DNA from: Bacteroidia bacterium
GTDB taxonomy: Bacteria; Bacteroidota; Bacteroidia; J057
Direction: 5' to 3'
Length of the DNA: 64,000 nucleotides
Assembly: GCA_033391075.1 (NCBI GenBank)
Contig: JAWPMV010000001.1
Coordinates: 4,774,001-4,838,000, forward strand
Below the pieces are notes generated by a model that did no database searches, was not told the origin of the DNA, and saw only the letters and a program-made list of their open reading frames with translations. Shown in pieces: positions 27,125 to 36,201 of this stretch (within the stretch, counting starts at the first letter, position 1; each line of letters starts with the position of its first letter). Both the position numbers and the translations under genes were made by a program.

Positions 27125-27894
27125 TATGCAGTTACTTCTATGTGGGTGGCCAGAAAATTGGCCAATAATTTATTGAATTCTTCGGGCTGCTCCATCATGG
27201 GTGCATGCCCACATTTATCTATAAACCTTAACTCCGAATTGGGCAAGAGCTTGTTAAACTCATGTGCCACATGAGGAGGAGTAATATTATCGTTTAGTCC
27301 CCATATCAGTAGTACGGGTGCTTTGATTTCATGGAGGTCATCAGCCATATTATGTCTTTGAGCTGAACGAGCGACTTTTATAATTCGTAAAGTCTTGTAA
27401 TTGTCCATGAATATCTCAAAGACCTCATCAACCAGCTCTTTGGTTGCAGTCTTAGGATCATAAAAGGTATATCCTACCCTTTCTTCTATAAAATCATAAT
27501 TACTTCTGCGTGGAAAACCTGTACCCATGCCCGATTCAAAAAGTCCGGAACTGCCCGTTAAAACCACAGAGCTTACAATCTCAGGTCTCCGCAAAGAGAA
27601 TACCAAAGCAATGTGTCCCCCCAGGGAATTACCCACAATTGAGCATTTTTTAATTCCTTTATAATCCAGGAAGTCTTCAACATAGCTGGTAAGACCATTG
27701 ACAGATGCTTCTACTTCAGTTTCAGAGTAGATAGGTAAAATGGGAATCAGAACCTTATAGTCTTTGGAGAAAGTCTCAAAGAGATCTTTAAAATTGCTCA
27801 GTGCACCAAAAAGTCCGTGTAACAGCAATAATATAGGGCCTTCGCCCCTTTCTACATATTCAAATCCCTTCTCTTTTAGTATCTGTGGGTCCAT
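27124..27894 (-). CDS. Alpha/beta-hydrolase
   Basis: Cytoplasmic alpha/beta-hydrolase fold enzyme, 256 residues. The oxyanion region is LLLLHGLFG at 22-30, the nucleophile is S90 in GNSLGG, the acid is D202 in WGLNDNITPPH and the histidine is H230 in CGHAPM. The catalytic triad is therefore complete. Substrate is unknown. It is the first gene of the operon with CBS, Omp85-like and nadK genes. Confidence 0.88.
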   Translation of the reverse strand: MDPQILKEKGFEYVERGEGPILLLLHGLFGALSNFKDLFETFSKDYKVLIPILPIYSETEVEASVNGLTSYVEDFLDYKGIKKCSIVGNSLGGHIALVFSLRRPEIVSSVVLTGSSGLFESGMGTGFPRRSNYDFIEERVGYTFYDPKTATKELVDEVFEIFMDNYKTLRIIKVARSAQRHNMADDLHEIKAPVLLIWGLNDNITPPHVAHEFNKLLPNSELRFIDKCGHAPMMEQPEEFNKLLANFLATHIEVTA

Positions 27895-28228
27895 TGAGAC
27901 AATTTAATCATCTGTAATAGGGGATATAGGTTCGTCCGGGCAGTTATCCCCTGAAGTTTGTATAAAGAAAGATCTCTCGTAAAGAAATTAGTCTTGGCCC
28001 GCAAATTATACATTTTCAGGAGAATATCCATGCGAAATGCATACTCCCTCTATATGTTTCCTGGCTTAACAGACGATCTCTTTTGTTTTACATAGATCCC
28101 TATATAAACTAACGACCAAAAGTGGGAAATAGTTGGAAAGGGGCTTGGGAAAAATATCTACCCAAAGAGGAAGGCTATTCCTCCTCTCCGGGCAGTTTCC
28201 TTCTCAGAAAAAAATTCTCTTTCTCTGC
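27895..28228. other. 334-bp intergenic region
   Basis: No gene seen. It contains the upstream region of the hydrolase operon and, near 28167-28183, a small GAGGAA/TTCCTC hairpin downstream of the fused oxidoreductase that could be a weak terminator. Confidence 0.5.
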
Positions 28229-30736
28229 CTATTTCAGCTTGACAATCAAGCCTTCACTAGGGGGTATCTTTCCTTCACATACAGCGGGATGTATCTTGGC
28301 CAATTCTTCCAGCCCATCTATTTCCTTAAAAGTGAGCCATTCTTTGGTTTTGGCTGCTGTCTCGCGCATAAAGCTGGAAGTCTTTGCTTCGAATCCTGCA
28401 GGACCCCATTCTTTCATGCGTTTCTGTATATGACCGGGTGCAAAAAAGAATTCGCTTCTTTCCTTTATAATGCCTTTTTGAGGGAGAGCATCCGTCCAAT
28501 GGGTGAGGCCTACATTGATGGTGAATTTCATCTGATCTCCCAATAGGCTATGGAGTTTCACCAAAAGGCTGGAGTTCCCGGACATATCTACGATAACAGT
28601 AGCTTTTGTCAGGTCAAGACTTTCTACAGCATCATAACTGGTACTTTCGTCATAAATCTCCAATCCTTTCACCATCTCTAAATTGCGGGCAGAAGTCAGT
28701 CCTATGGTTTTAGGAGCTTTTTCATCAGCCTCCAAAGCATATCCCAGTCCAATACTGGTTTTACTCGAAGCACTCAAAACAAGGATCTGCTCTGCTCCAT
28801 ACCAGTCTTTATCCTGTAAAGCATCCCACAAGCAAAAAGAAGTCAGATGCAAAGGGGTAAGCAGCATACGCTCCCGATCATAAGCAGGATTGTATCCCTT
28901 TTCATGCTGAACACGCGTATAGTAATTATAACCGGATGGTAATTTGCTGCGGTGCTCTGAGGCGTCGAGGAATCTTTGTTCGCTAATCCTGTCCGGAAGC
29001 ATTTTGAGAAAACGAGCCGGGGGAAAATATCCAAACAAACGCTCTCCTACCGGTATAGCTCCATGGCGGGATTCCGTAACTTCTGCAAATCCCCAAACCG
29101 GAATCACTCCCCATCCATCTTTATCATTTCCTTGTGGGGGAAAGAATTGCCAGTACCCAATCATATCTCCGGCTACTGCATAGGTGATATTATTAGCGGT
29201 ATAGGCAAATTGATCTACTTTCAGCAAAATCTCTCCTTCCTCCAGGCTCAAGGCAGACTCATCCATTTCTACCAGGCGATTTTGGAAGAAGGCTTTCTTC
29301 TTTACCTGCAACTGAGGATTTTCCAATGAAGCTTGTTCTGATTTATCCAGTTCTTTCATGAATTGCTGGAGCTTCATGATGGCTGGAAAAGCACTGTCTC
29401 TCATTCTCTTCAGAATGGACATTTTCTTTTCGTCATGTCGATCAATTCCTGCAACCAGTTTTCCAAACCCATCCAGTCGGTTATTCCTCACCCAGCGTCG
29501 CAAAGGCTTATCCTGGGACCAGGTAAACTGATTTTGCATCTGCGCAGCTGTCATGGGTATCCAGTCTACATCATGATTGGGCAATTGAACTACCTGACAG
29601 AGTTCATTCTTCTTTTTATCATCTTCATAATTTGCCTCCACATAGGCAACCACAGAAGCACTAAATACGGGCTGATAGGCGCGTACAGTCTGTGGCGTGA
29701 TCAAATCTCCCTGAAAGATCGGCTTGATTTCGAGATTGGGAATAGCACTGGCAGAACAGTCCACATGGATATAGCGATTGCTTGTAGGAACTTTGCCTTG
29801 ATCCAATTCTATAAAATCCTGGCTTATGTGTGAGACTCTGCCCATCCGAATCACCTGTTTTATTTTTCTCAGCTCTTCCAGTTCCATCTCACTTACCGTC
29901 GCTCCATGAAACATTTTCGGACGTACAGATTTGTCAAGCCTCACAAAGACTCCTGCAGCTTCCAATCGGTCAAACATATTCTCTACAGAATCGGCCTGAG
30001 CAATGGCCTCCATTTGAGCTGCCTGATTATTGAAAGTTTGCTCAAAAAAATCTTCGGTCGGCTGGGTATTCTTTCGGTCAATCAACCAGGCATCGCGCGA
30101 TACAATCCAGCTGATTTTATCCGGCTCCACCTGATTCTCCAATAACCAAAGACAGGCATCAATCCCGGTTTTCCCTCCTCCAATGACGACAAAGCCTTCC
30201 GGAGATTCTTTTAGTTTAGGTAAGTCATTTAGGGGCATAAAGGGAACGCCCTCTTCCACACTAAAACTGGGAGTATGAGTAGCAGGCACGCTGGTGTTTA
30301 AATAAGTGCAGTCTACCACTTTCCTATTCACCTTTACCCTATATGCTTTGCCCGTCAGAATGGAACTAAAAGAATGCTCTCCTTTATAATCATGCAAGGG
30401 GAAATATTGTACGCGGCCAGATGGGAGGAAGTGATCCCGCATGACTTCATCAAAATAAGCACTTACTTCTGCACCTGAAGCCAAATCTGAAAGGCCTTTA
30501 TTCAAGCCTGTTTTATCAATCCTACCTTTGCTCAATTCTCGTGAGCTGACTCCATAAAATTGAGAAGGTTGATGCAGGCTAACGAAGGGATAGGCATGGT
30601 TCCAGTGTCCTCCGGGTTTTCCGTAGCGATCCACCATAATAATTTGGGCATCTGTTTCTTCCAATAAGGTATCTACAAAAGCCATTCCCATGGCACCACT
30701 TCCAATTACCAGGTAGTCCGTTTCGAGGGTAGTCAT
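28229..30736 (-). CDS. FAD-dependent oxidoreductase fused to DUF2855 domain
   Basis: 835-residue fusion. Residues 1 to about 450 form a flavin monooxygenase-like oxidoreductase with an N-terminal dinucleotide fold (VIGSGAMG about 10-17) and a second one (VVIGGGKTG about 183-191). Residues about 480-835 match the DUF2855 family, a zinc-free relative of medium-chain alcohol dehydrogenases: the VDQFAYTANNITYAV opening, VIPVWGFAEVTES and PPARFLKM are visible. I do not know the substrate; a ketone or aldehyde intermediate passed between the two halves is a guess. A dyad and a Crp/Fnr-type gene lie just upstream. No signal peptide. The joined frame is intact, without a stop. Confidence 0.82.
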   Translation of the reverse strand: MTTLETDYLVIGSGAMGMAFVDTLLEETDAQIIMVDRYGKPGGHWNHAYPFVSLHQPSQFYGVSSRELSKGRIDKTGLNKGLSDLASGAEVSAYFDEVMRDHFLPSGRVQYFPLHDYKGEHSFSSILTGKAYRVKVNRKVVDCTYLNTSVPATHTPSFSVEEGVPFMPLNDLPKLKESPEGFVVIGGGKTGIDACLWLLENQVEPDKISWIVSRDAWLIDRKNTQPTEDFFEQTFNNQAAQMEAIAQADSVENMFDRLEAAGVFVRLDKSVRPKMFHGATVSEMELEELRKIKQVIRMGRVSHISQDFIELDQGKVPTSNRYIHVDCSASAIPNLEIKPIFQGDLITPQTVRAYQPVFSASVVAYVEANYEDDKKKNELCQVVQLPNHDVDWIPMTAAQMQNQFTWSQDKPLRRWVRNNRLDGFGKLVAGIDRHDEKKMSILKRMRDSAFPAIMKLQQFMKELDKSEQASLENPQLQVKKKAFFQNRLVEMDESALSLEEGEILLKVDQFAYTANNITYAVAGDMIGYWQFFPPQGNDKDGWGVIPVWGFAEVTESRHGAIPVGERLFGYFPPARFLKMLPDRISEQRFLDASEHRSKLPSGYNYYTRVQHEKGYNPAYDRERMLLTPLHLTSFCLWDALQDKDWYGAEQILVLSASSKTSIGLGYALEADEKAPKTIGLTSARNLEMVKGLEIYDESTSYDAVESLDLTKATVIVDMSGNSSLLVKLHSLLGDQMKFTINVGLTHWTDALPQKGIIKERSEFFFAPGHIQKRMKEWGPAGFEAKTSSFMRETAAKTKEWLTFKEIDGLEELAKIHPAVCEGKIPPSEGLIVKLK

Positions 30737-30763
30737 CGCGTTGTCTATTTTATTGAGTAAAAG

Positions 30764-30789
30764 GAACAGATCTGTGCTTCTATCTGTTC
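30764..30789. promoter_or_regulatory. Inverted repeat before the DUF2855 fusion gene
   Basis: GAACAGAT (30764-30771) and ATCTGTTC (30782-30789) face each other across 10 bp, starting 28 bp upstream of the fusion gene's ATG. The left arm also belongs to a 10-bp palindrome ACAGATCTGT (30766-30775). It is placed to serve as an operator, possibly for the Crp/Fnr regulator beside it. Confidence 0.45.
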
Positions 30790-30854
30790 AGAATTTGAAA
30801 GATATACGAATTAAACATACTTATCCAAGAATACACTTGATGTAGGTTAATTAA

Positions 30855-31439
30855 TCAGGATTCGGCGAGTTGTTTGCGAATGCGGCTCAGGGATTCTGGC
30901 TGTATGCCCAGATAGGAGGCGATGTATTTGAGGGGAATGTTTTGAATCAGTCGAGGATAGCGATCGTTCAGCTCCTTATACCTCTCCGTTGCAGAGAGGG
31001 TGAGCAGGGCGATTTCACGTTCTTCTTTCCTCCGATAAATTCGCTCGGCATTCAAGCGCCCAATTCTCTCTGCATTTTTGTAGCGATCGCAGAGATCATC
31101 CAGTCCTGTCTTGCTGATAGATATCAGGGTAGTCGAACTCAGGGCTTCTATCCCCATCAGAGAAGGACGCTGGGTCAGGAATGAATAATATGCACTTACA
31201 TAATCGCCAGGGAACATGAAGGCTACAGAAATTTCTTCTCCTTTTTTCTGGTAAAAAGCACGACAAACTCCTTCGTAGATGATGGAGAGGTATTGCTCAG
31301 CCTCTCCGATCTTACAAAGGAGTTCGCCTTTCTGGAAGGTTCTTTCAATTAAACAGGATTTTGTAGCCTGCCATTCTTCCTCACTCAGAGGAACCAGCTG
31401 ATTGAAAGCGTTTCGAAGGATTTCCGTTTTATCTATCAA
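30855..31439 (-). CDS. Crp/Fnr family transcriptional regulator
   Basis: 194 residues. An N-terminal cyclic-nucleotide-binding-like beta roll (about 25-115, with FQKGELLCKIGE and AFMFPGDYVSAYY) is followed by a helix and a C-terminal winged helix ending IPLKYIASYLGIQPESLSRIRKQLAES, the recognition-helix region. There are no Fnr-type clustered cysteines. The ligand is not evident, as is common for these small Bacteroidota members. It lies on the same strand as the FAD/DUF2855 gene, 118 bp away, and probably regulates it. Confidence 0.88.
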   Translation of the reverse strand: MIDKTEILRNAFNQLVPLSEEEWQATKSCLIERTFQKGELLCKIGEAEQYLSIIYEGVCRAFYQKKGEEISVAFMFPGDYVSAYYSFLTQRPSLMGIEALSSTTLISISKTGLDDLCDRYKNAERIGRLNAERIYRRKEEREIALLTLSATERYKELNDRYPRLIQNIPLKYIASYLGIQPESLSRIRKQLAES

Positions 31440-31470
31440 AGCAAAGTATCATGGGCTTTGAAAGACATCG

Positions 31471-32079
31471 CTACCTAATAGCTTTTGGTTTTTCGCTACT
31501 GGTAGGTGGTGGGCCGGGATTAGGTGCATCGCGAGAAGCCGGAGGGGCTCCCAATCCATGCTTATTGATCTGGATATTTGCCTCTTTCAAGGCACTAGCT
31601 CCCAGGCCTACGGCATAACGGGAAAAATTTCGTACATGAGGATAGAGATATGAATCCTGCGAATGCACCCGGGAGGGGAAATTCGCATAAGACAATATGA
31701 TAAAGGCTACGCTCAGACCCAATGTATAAATAAGTCCTCCCAGCACAGCTCCCAGAGCATCGTCAATATTTACATTTACCTTATCCAGGCTTTTTGTAAG
31801 AAATCCCAGTACAGAGGAAACGACGATATAAGCGATCGCGAAAGCTGTAGCAAAACCAAGGACTGCTACCACCTCTCCCGAGATATTTACATTGAGGTAA
31901 TCCTGGTACATACTTTCGGCAAAAGGCCTGAACCTCCAACCCAGTATAACACCAGCTCCAATTGCTACAATACGATTGATGTTTCCGGAGAAACCTTTTT
32001 TGGCACCCCTTACCATGCCAAATATGATGATACCGGCTATGATTAGATCAAGTGGGTTGAGTACTATGGGATCTTCCAT
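31471..32079 (-). CDS. CvpA family membrane protein
   Basis: 202-residue inner-membrane protein with four hydrophobic segments (about 10-28, 34-52, 67-90, 103-125) in the CvpA pattern, including PLDLIIAGIIIFGMVRGAKKGF at the start. In enterobacteria CvpA is tied to colicin V secretion and envelope stress, but its role is not settled. The C-terminus is proline-rich and soluble. It directly follows the yqeY-like gene with an 8-bp gap, so they share a transcript. Confidence 0.82.
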   Translation of the reverse strand: MEDPIVLNPLDLIIAGIIIFGMVRGAKKGFSGNINRIVAIGAGVILGWRFRPFAESMYQDYLNVNISGEVVAVLGFATAFAIAYIVVSSVLGFLTKSLDKVNVNIDDALGAVLGGLIYTLGLSVAFIILSYANFPSRVHSQDSYLYPHVRNFSRYAVGLGASALKEANIQINKHGLGAPPASRDAPNPGPPPTSSEKPKAIR

Positions 32080-32087
32080 GGGAGAAT

Positions 32088-32540
32088 TTAGCTGAGAATT
32101 TGCTTGACAATCTGGGAAATCGCTTTGCCATCGGCTTTTCCGGCCATGGCTTTACTTGCCATGCCCATGACCTTGCCCATATCTTTCATGGAACTGGCCC
32201 CGGTCTGTTCGATTATCTTTTTTACCTCAGCTTCAATTTCTTCGGTCGAAAGGGCTTTCGGCAGGTATTTTTCAATTACCTCCAATTCCTCTTTTTCCTT
32301 TTCAGCGAGGTCATCTCTTCCGTTGTCTTTGAATTGCTGCCAGGAGTCTTTTCTTTGTTTCGCCTGCTTGGCAAGCAGTTTCATCTCTTCTGCTTCTGAC
32401 AAAGCTTCCTCTTTTCGTCCTCCGGCAGTTTCTGCTAATAAAATTTGAGATTTTATCGCACGCAAAGCCCTCAGACTCACCTGGTCTTTGGATCTCATTG
32501 CATCCTTAATGTCCTGATCAATAGTAGATTTAAGGCTCAT
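32088..32540 (-). CDS. GatB/YqeY-domain protein
   Basis: 150 residues, the standard length of YqeY, with MSLKSTIDQDIKDAMRSKDQ at the start, the LRAIKSQIL segment and the C-terminal DMGKVMGMASKAMAGKADG block shared with the tail of GatB. It is thought to bind tRNA or act in translation, but the function is not established. It is cytoplasmic. In an operon with cvpA and the thioredoxin-like gene. Confidence 0.93.
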   Translation of the reverse strand: MSLKSTIDQDIKDAMRSKDQVSLRALRAIKSQILLAETAGGRKEEALSEAEEMKLLAKQAKQRKDSWQQFKDNGRDDLAEKEKEELEVIEKYLPKALSTEEIEAEVKKIIEQTGASSMKDMGKVMGMASKAMAGKADGKAISQIVKQILS

Positions 32541-32564
32541 ACTTAAAGTGTTGGTTCAACAAAT

Positions 32565-33035
32565 CTACAAATATTTTAATAAAACTTCAGCTTTTTGTTC
32601 ACTGCCGAAATATTTTGGCTGTTTTTTCCCCGGTTTATAGAGATAAATGTTGACTGCGTCATCGGTATAGCCAAAATAGTCCTCAAATTTGAAGTTAAGA
32701 TCCTGTAAGAAATGCAGGTTAGGAAGATCGACTTCACTAAAGTGTCTTTCTTTGAAGGCCTTGATGGGTTCCTTCTCTGGCTCAATGGTAATGAAGACAA
32801 ATTGTATATGCTTCATTTCCTGAGCCGCTCCGGCGATCCACTCGGCCTGTTTATCACAATGATCACAATAAGGATCAAAAAGCATGATCATGGTTGGAAT
32901 ATCCTGAACAAGATTTGCATTGGTAAATCCTTTCCCCTCCATATCAGTGAAATAAAAAGAAGGAACATAGATCTGTGCTTGCAGACTTGCCAGACTAAGG
33001 CTAAAAAACAGTAGAATCAAAGATGATAACTTCAT
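32565..33035 (-). CDS. Secreted thioredoxin-like protein
   Basis: 156 residues with a signal peptide (about 1-21, ending SLQAQ) and a TlpA/redoxin-type fold. The active-site pair is C57-D-H-C60 in FDPYCDHC, and the fold continues with FVFITIEPEKEP and LNFKFEDYFGYTD. It may keep periplasmic proteins reduced or serve in cytochrome c maturation; no partner genes are close. It is the first gene of a possible transcript with yqeY and cvpA. Confidence 0.8.
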   Translation of the reverse strand: MKLSSLILLFFSLSLASLQAQIYVPSFYFTDMEGKGFTNANLVQDIPTMIMLFDPYCDHCDKQAEWIAGAAQEMKHIQFVFITIEPEKEPIKAFKERHFSEVDLPNLHFLQDLNFKFEDYFGYTDDAVNIYLYKPGKKQPKYFGSEQKAEVLLKYL

Positions 33036-33270
33036 GTAAGGTCAATTTTTTCGTTTATTCCGCTTAATTAAACGAGAAATCTATGAATTTGATTGGTTTT
33101 TACTACCAAATTTTTATTCTAATGGTTAAATTGTTCAGCTCATAGGATCATCTCATATCGAATCTCCCCCAAAATTAGAATTTGCTTCGTTCTTTTTAAC
33201 TTGTATTTTAAGAACCAAATCTATCAGCTTCTGTGTACAGGCATTTATCTTGTAAAATAAAGCCGACAAA

Positions 33271-34941
33271 TTGGGCGTATTAACTCGACTCTTCTTACTT
33301 GCTTCACTTTGTTTCCTGCTCAGTTCATCTGTGCCGGAAAGTCCATTTGCTACTGTCAAACGCGAATTCAGAGCCGTTTGGGTAGCTACCTTCCATAATA
33401 TAGACTGGCCATCTGGAAAAGGTCTCTCTGCCGATCAACAAAAACGGGAATATGAGGATTTGTTGAACAAACAACAGAGAAATGGCATGAATGCCGTCAT
33501 TGTTCAAGTCAGACCCAGCGGGGATGCTTTCTATGAAAGCAAATTTGCTCCCTGGTCTGAATACCTAACAGGCACACAGGGAGAATCTCCCTATCCATAT
33601 TACGATCCTTTGGGATTTATGGTAAAGGCTACCCATGATAGAAACATGGAATTTCATGCCTGGTTCAATCCTTTTCGGGCCGTATCTCATGTTCGCTTTA
33701 GTAGCGTGGCTTACAATAATATCAGTAAGCGACAACCTGATTGGGTGTTTCAATATGGGGATCGCCTCTATCTGAATCCGGGTTTACCTGCTGTAAGAAA
33801 ATATCTCGTGGCTACGGTCATGGAGCTAGTGAACAATTACGACATTGATGGGCTTCATTTCGATGATTATTTCTACCCTTATACCAAAGATGGGATTCCA
33901 TTGCCGGACAGATCAACTTTCCGCAGATATGGACAGGGGTTTTCCAATATAGATGACTGGAGGCGGAATAATATAGATAGCTTTGTCAAAGAGCTTTCCG
34001 ACTCCCTCAAAATCGTAGCACCTCATATCAAATTTGGAATCAGTCCGGTGGGCATTTGGAGAAATAAATCCAAAGACCAAAGAGGTAGTAATACCCGGGT
34101 TTCCCATACGTCATATGATATGTTATATGCGGATGTGCGGAAATGGCTGGAGTTGGGCTGGATTGACTATGTTGCACCTCAGTTGTATTGGAGTACGCGA
34201 CATCCTTCCGCCAATTACGAGGCACTTCTCCCCTGGTGGGCTGATAATAGTTTCGGCAGACATTGTTATATCGGTCATGCCATGTTTAAGGTAAAGAAGG
34301 ACGCCTCCCGTCACTGGGACAATCCTACGCAATTGCCTTTGCAACTGGACATGAAGAAAAAACATCGTTCTTCTATCCAGGGCAGTGTTTTCTATAGTGC
34401 GAATTCTTTCGATGGCAATCCCCATCGCATGGAGGATGCCTTACAAAATAAATATCACAAGTTTCCTGCCCTGATCCCGAGTATGCCGTGGAAAGATAAT
34501 ATCGCGCCCCTCGCCCCGGAGCAACTCCAGGTGTATCGGGATCAGGAGAAAGTTCACCTTCATTGGAATATGCCCAAGCGTGCTTCGGATGGAGATCTTC
34601 CTCGCTATTTCGTGGTGTACAGATACCTTGCCTCTGAGCGCATCGATCTGGAAAATCCCCAAAAGATCATTCATATAGGAAGAGAAACTGCTTTCACTGA
34701 CCTGAGAACAGATCGAAAGGAGAACTACACTTATGCAGTCACCTCCGTTGACAGGCTTCACAATGAAAGTAAAACCCTGGCAGCAGCAATGCTGAGAAGG
34801 ACCGATTATACCCGTCCAGCTTTTAATGCGGATACCTTAAGATCGGATAATAAAGTTTATCCCAGGTATTGGGACAATCGGGGACAGAACCTCAGAAGAG
34901 ATACCAATAATAAAAGTCGCTTTAAGAAAAGCGGGAATTAA
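33271..34941 (+). CDS. Glycosyl hydrolase of the GHL10/DUF187 family
   Basis: 556-residue secreted protein of the DUF187 (GHL10, YngK-like) family. After a signal peptide the catalytic barrel starts REFRAVWVATFHNIDWPS and runs with IVQVRPSGDAFYESKFAPWS, FHAWFNPFRA and IDGLHFDDYFYPY, all characteristic of the family. A C-terminal fibronectin-like region (about 430-530) follows. No ATG lies between the in-frame stop at 33253 and the signal, so I accept the TTG start at 33271. Family members act on cell-wall or surface glycans. A terminator follows. The exact substrate is unknown. Confidence 0.86.
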   Translation: MGVLTRLFLLASLCFLLSSSVPESPFATVKREFRAVWVATFHNIDWPSGKGLSADQQKREYEDLLNKQQRNGMNAVIVQVRPSGDAFYESKFAPWSEYLTGTQGESPYPYYDPLGFMVKATHDRNMEFHAWFNPFRAVSHVRFSSVAYNNISKRQPDWVFQYGDRLYLNPGLPAVRKYLVATVMELVNNYDIDGLHFDDYFYPYTKDGIPLPDRSTFRRYGQGFSNIDDWRRNNIDSFVKELSDSLKIVAPHIKFGISPVGIWRNKSKDQRGSNTRVSHTSYDMLYADVRKWLELGWIDYVAPQLYWSTRHPSANYEALLPWWADNSFGRHCYIGHAMFKVKKDASRHWDNPTQLPLQLDMKKKHRSSIQGSVFYSANSFDGNPHRMEDALQNKYHKFPALIPSMPWKDNIAPLAPEQLQVYRDQEKVHLHWNMPKRASDGDLPRYFVVYRYLASERIDLENPQKIIHIGRETAFTDLRTDRKENYTYAVTSVDRLHNESKTLAAAMLRRTDYTRPAFNADTLRSDNKVYPRYWDNRGQNLRRDTNNKSRFKKSGN

Positions 34942-34960
34942 AAAGGCTTCAAAACATTTA

Positions 34961-35000
34961 TCATCCCGGATTCCTAATAGGTTTCGGGATGACAATTTTT
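34961..35000 (+). terminator. Rho-independent terminator after the GHL10 gene
   Basis: TCATCCCG (34961-34968) pairs with CGGGATGA (34985-34992), followed by a T-run at 34995-35000, 20 bp beyond the stop codon. Confidence 0.8.
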
Positions 35001-35088
35001 TCAGGACTGATAATAGGCGATTTTAAAGACAGAACTCATTTCGCGTTGCATATCAAAAAAGGGAAACGGGCTTTGTGTGGACGGATTG

Positions 35089-35454
35089 CTACAGCTCCAC
35101 CCAGCCTTCATTCAATTCGAGCAAATTCCTCCCGTTTCTGTTATTCAATTTTAACAAATACTCAGCTCCTGAAGGACAGCTGCAGGCTGGAGTTCCCCTA
35201 CAATCTATATCAAAAGGGCTGTGTTTATAATCTATTGCCAAGACCTTTATTCCCTGTTCATTGAGATAGCTTTCTAAATTCACAAGTTCCTGTACAAGAT
35301 TAGGGCCCCTTTCCCAGGGATAGGTACAATTGGTTTGATAGAGGGTATGGGTATAATCTTCTCGCTCCGGTTCAAATTCAGCTTCAGAGCATGAAGAAGT
35401 TGACAAGCCCAAGAGGCAGATGAAGCATAAGAATTTACTGTAGTAGTTTTTCAT
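35089..35454 (-). CDS. Four-cysteine tandem lipoprotein, member 5
   Basis: Not a recognised family. The 121-residue product has a lipoprotein signal with lipobox TSSC near residue 22. The mature part carries the array's shared marks in a divergent form: YQTNCTYPW (where other copies have CSDPWG), C-R-G-T-P-A-C-S-C-PSG, and LNEGWVEL at the end. The gap between the first cysteine of the second cluster and the C-x-C is longer than in the other four copies. It is the last gene of five in the operon. Probably outer-membrane anchored. Confidence 0.75.
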   Translation of the reverse strand: MKNYYSKFLCFICLLGLSTSSCSEAEFEPEREDYTHTLYQTNCTYPWERGPNLVQELVNLESYLNEQGIKVLAIDYKHSPFDIDCRGTPACSCPSGAEYLLKLNNRNGRNLLELNEGWVEL

Positions 35455-35471
35455 GGTTTATAGCTTAAGGA

Positions 35472-35825
35472 TTATAATTCGTACCAGTTTTCCTCCAGGC
35501 CCAGAATCTTCTGCCCATTTCCTTCATCAGTCAAAACCTTAATCATTAAACCCGAAGGACAGTCGCAGGGATTGGCACATCGAATAAAACCTACTAAATA
35601 GGAGTATACCTTGATGGCTTCAATCTCAATATCTTCATCTTTCAGGTAATTCTTGACGTCCCGGGCAAGCCTTCGGTCATCGCTTTCATCTCCCCAGGGA
35701 TCGGAGCAATTGGTTTGGTAATAGACATGGGTGAAGTCTTCAGGCAAGATTTCTTCTTCGCAGCCGCCTGTAAAAAGAACGCTAAGAGAAAAAATGCTTG
35801 CAAGAAACGTGGATTGTGATTTCAT
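35472..35825 (-). CDS. Four-cysteine tandem lipoprotein, member 4
   Basis: 117 residues, with lipobox TGGC at about residue 22, then YQTNCSDPWG, a helical middle (about 50-75) and C-A-N-P-C-D-C-PSG. The C-terminus, EENWYEL, is a changed form of the NEGW ending. It is closest in its middle to member 5 and starts 17 bp upstream of it. Function unknown. Confidence 0.78.
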   Translation of the reverse strand: MKSQSTFLASIFSLSVLFTGGCEEEILPEDFTHVYYQTNCSDPWGDESDDRRLARDVKNYLKDEDIEIEAIKVYSYLVGFIRCANPCDCPSGLMIKVLTDEGNGQKILGLEENWYEL

Positions 35826-35843
35826 GGTGTATACGTTAAAGCT

Positions 35844-36185
35844 TTATCGGGACTTCCAACCTTCGTTCAAGTCCAGAAGTTTTTGTCCATCCTGATCGCT
35901 TAGATTGATCACAATACTCCTCCCGGTAACACAGGTACAAGCTCGACAACTGGCTATTTCTCCTCCTTCTACCTGACTTGCTAATACTTCTATTTCTTTA
36001 GCTGCCAAATAGTCGCTTACCAGAGAATCCAGTTCAGCAGCTTCGTTTGTATTTCCCCAAGGATCGCTACAATGCGTTTGTTCATACGCATATTGACTGG
36101 AGAGTAAGAGCGGATCCTCTCCATCGCAAGCGACAAAGAGGATAGCTGAAATAAGAATCAGGTAAAGGCCTTTAATATTCTTCAT
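35844..36185 (-). CDS. Four-cysteine tandem lipoprotein, member 3
   Basis: 113 residues, with lipobox FVAC near residue 20 and then the full conserved set: YEQTHCSDPWGNT, C-R-A-C-T-C-VTG, the LSDQDGQKLLDLNEGW tail. Residues about 50-75 are a helical stretch rich in Leu, Asp and Ala. It has the same length as members 1 and 2. The mature cysteines (one in the DPWG segment and three in the C-x2-C-x-C cluster) could form two disulfides or a metal site. Confidence 0.8.
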   Translation of the reverse strand: MKNIKGLYLILISAILFVACDGEDPLLLSSQYAYEQTHCSDPWGNTNEAAELDSLVSDYLAAKEIEVLASQVEGGEIASCRACTCVTGRSIVINLSDQDGQKLLDLNEGWKSR

Positions 36186-36201
36186 CTACTAACAAATATA
36201 C

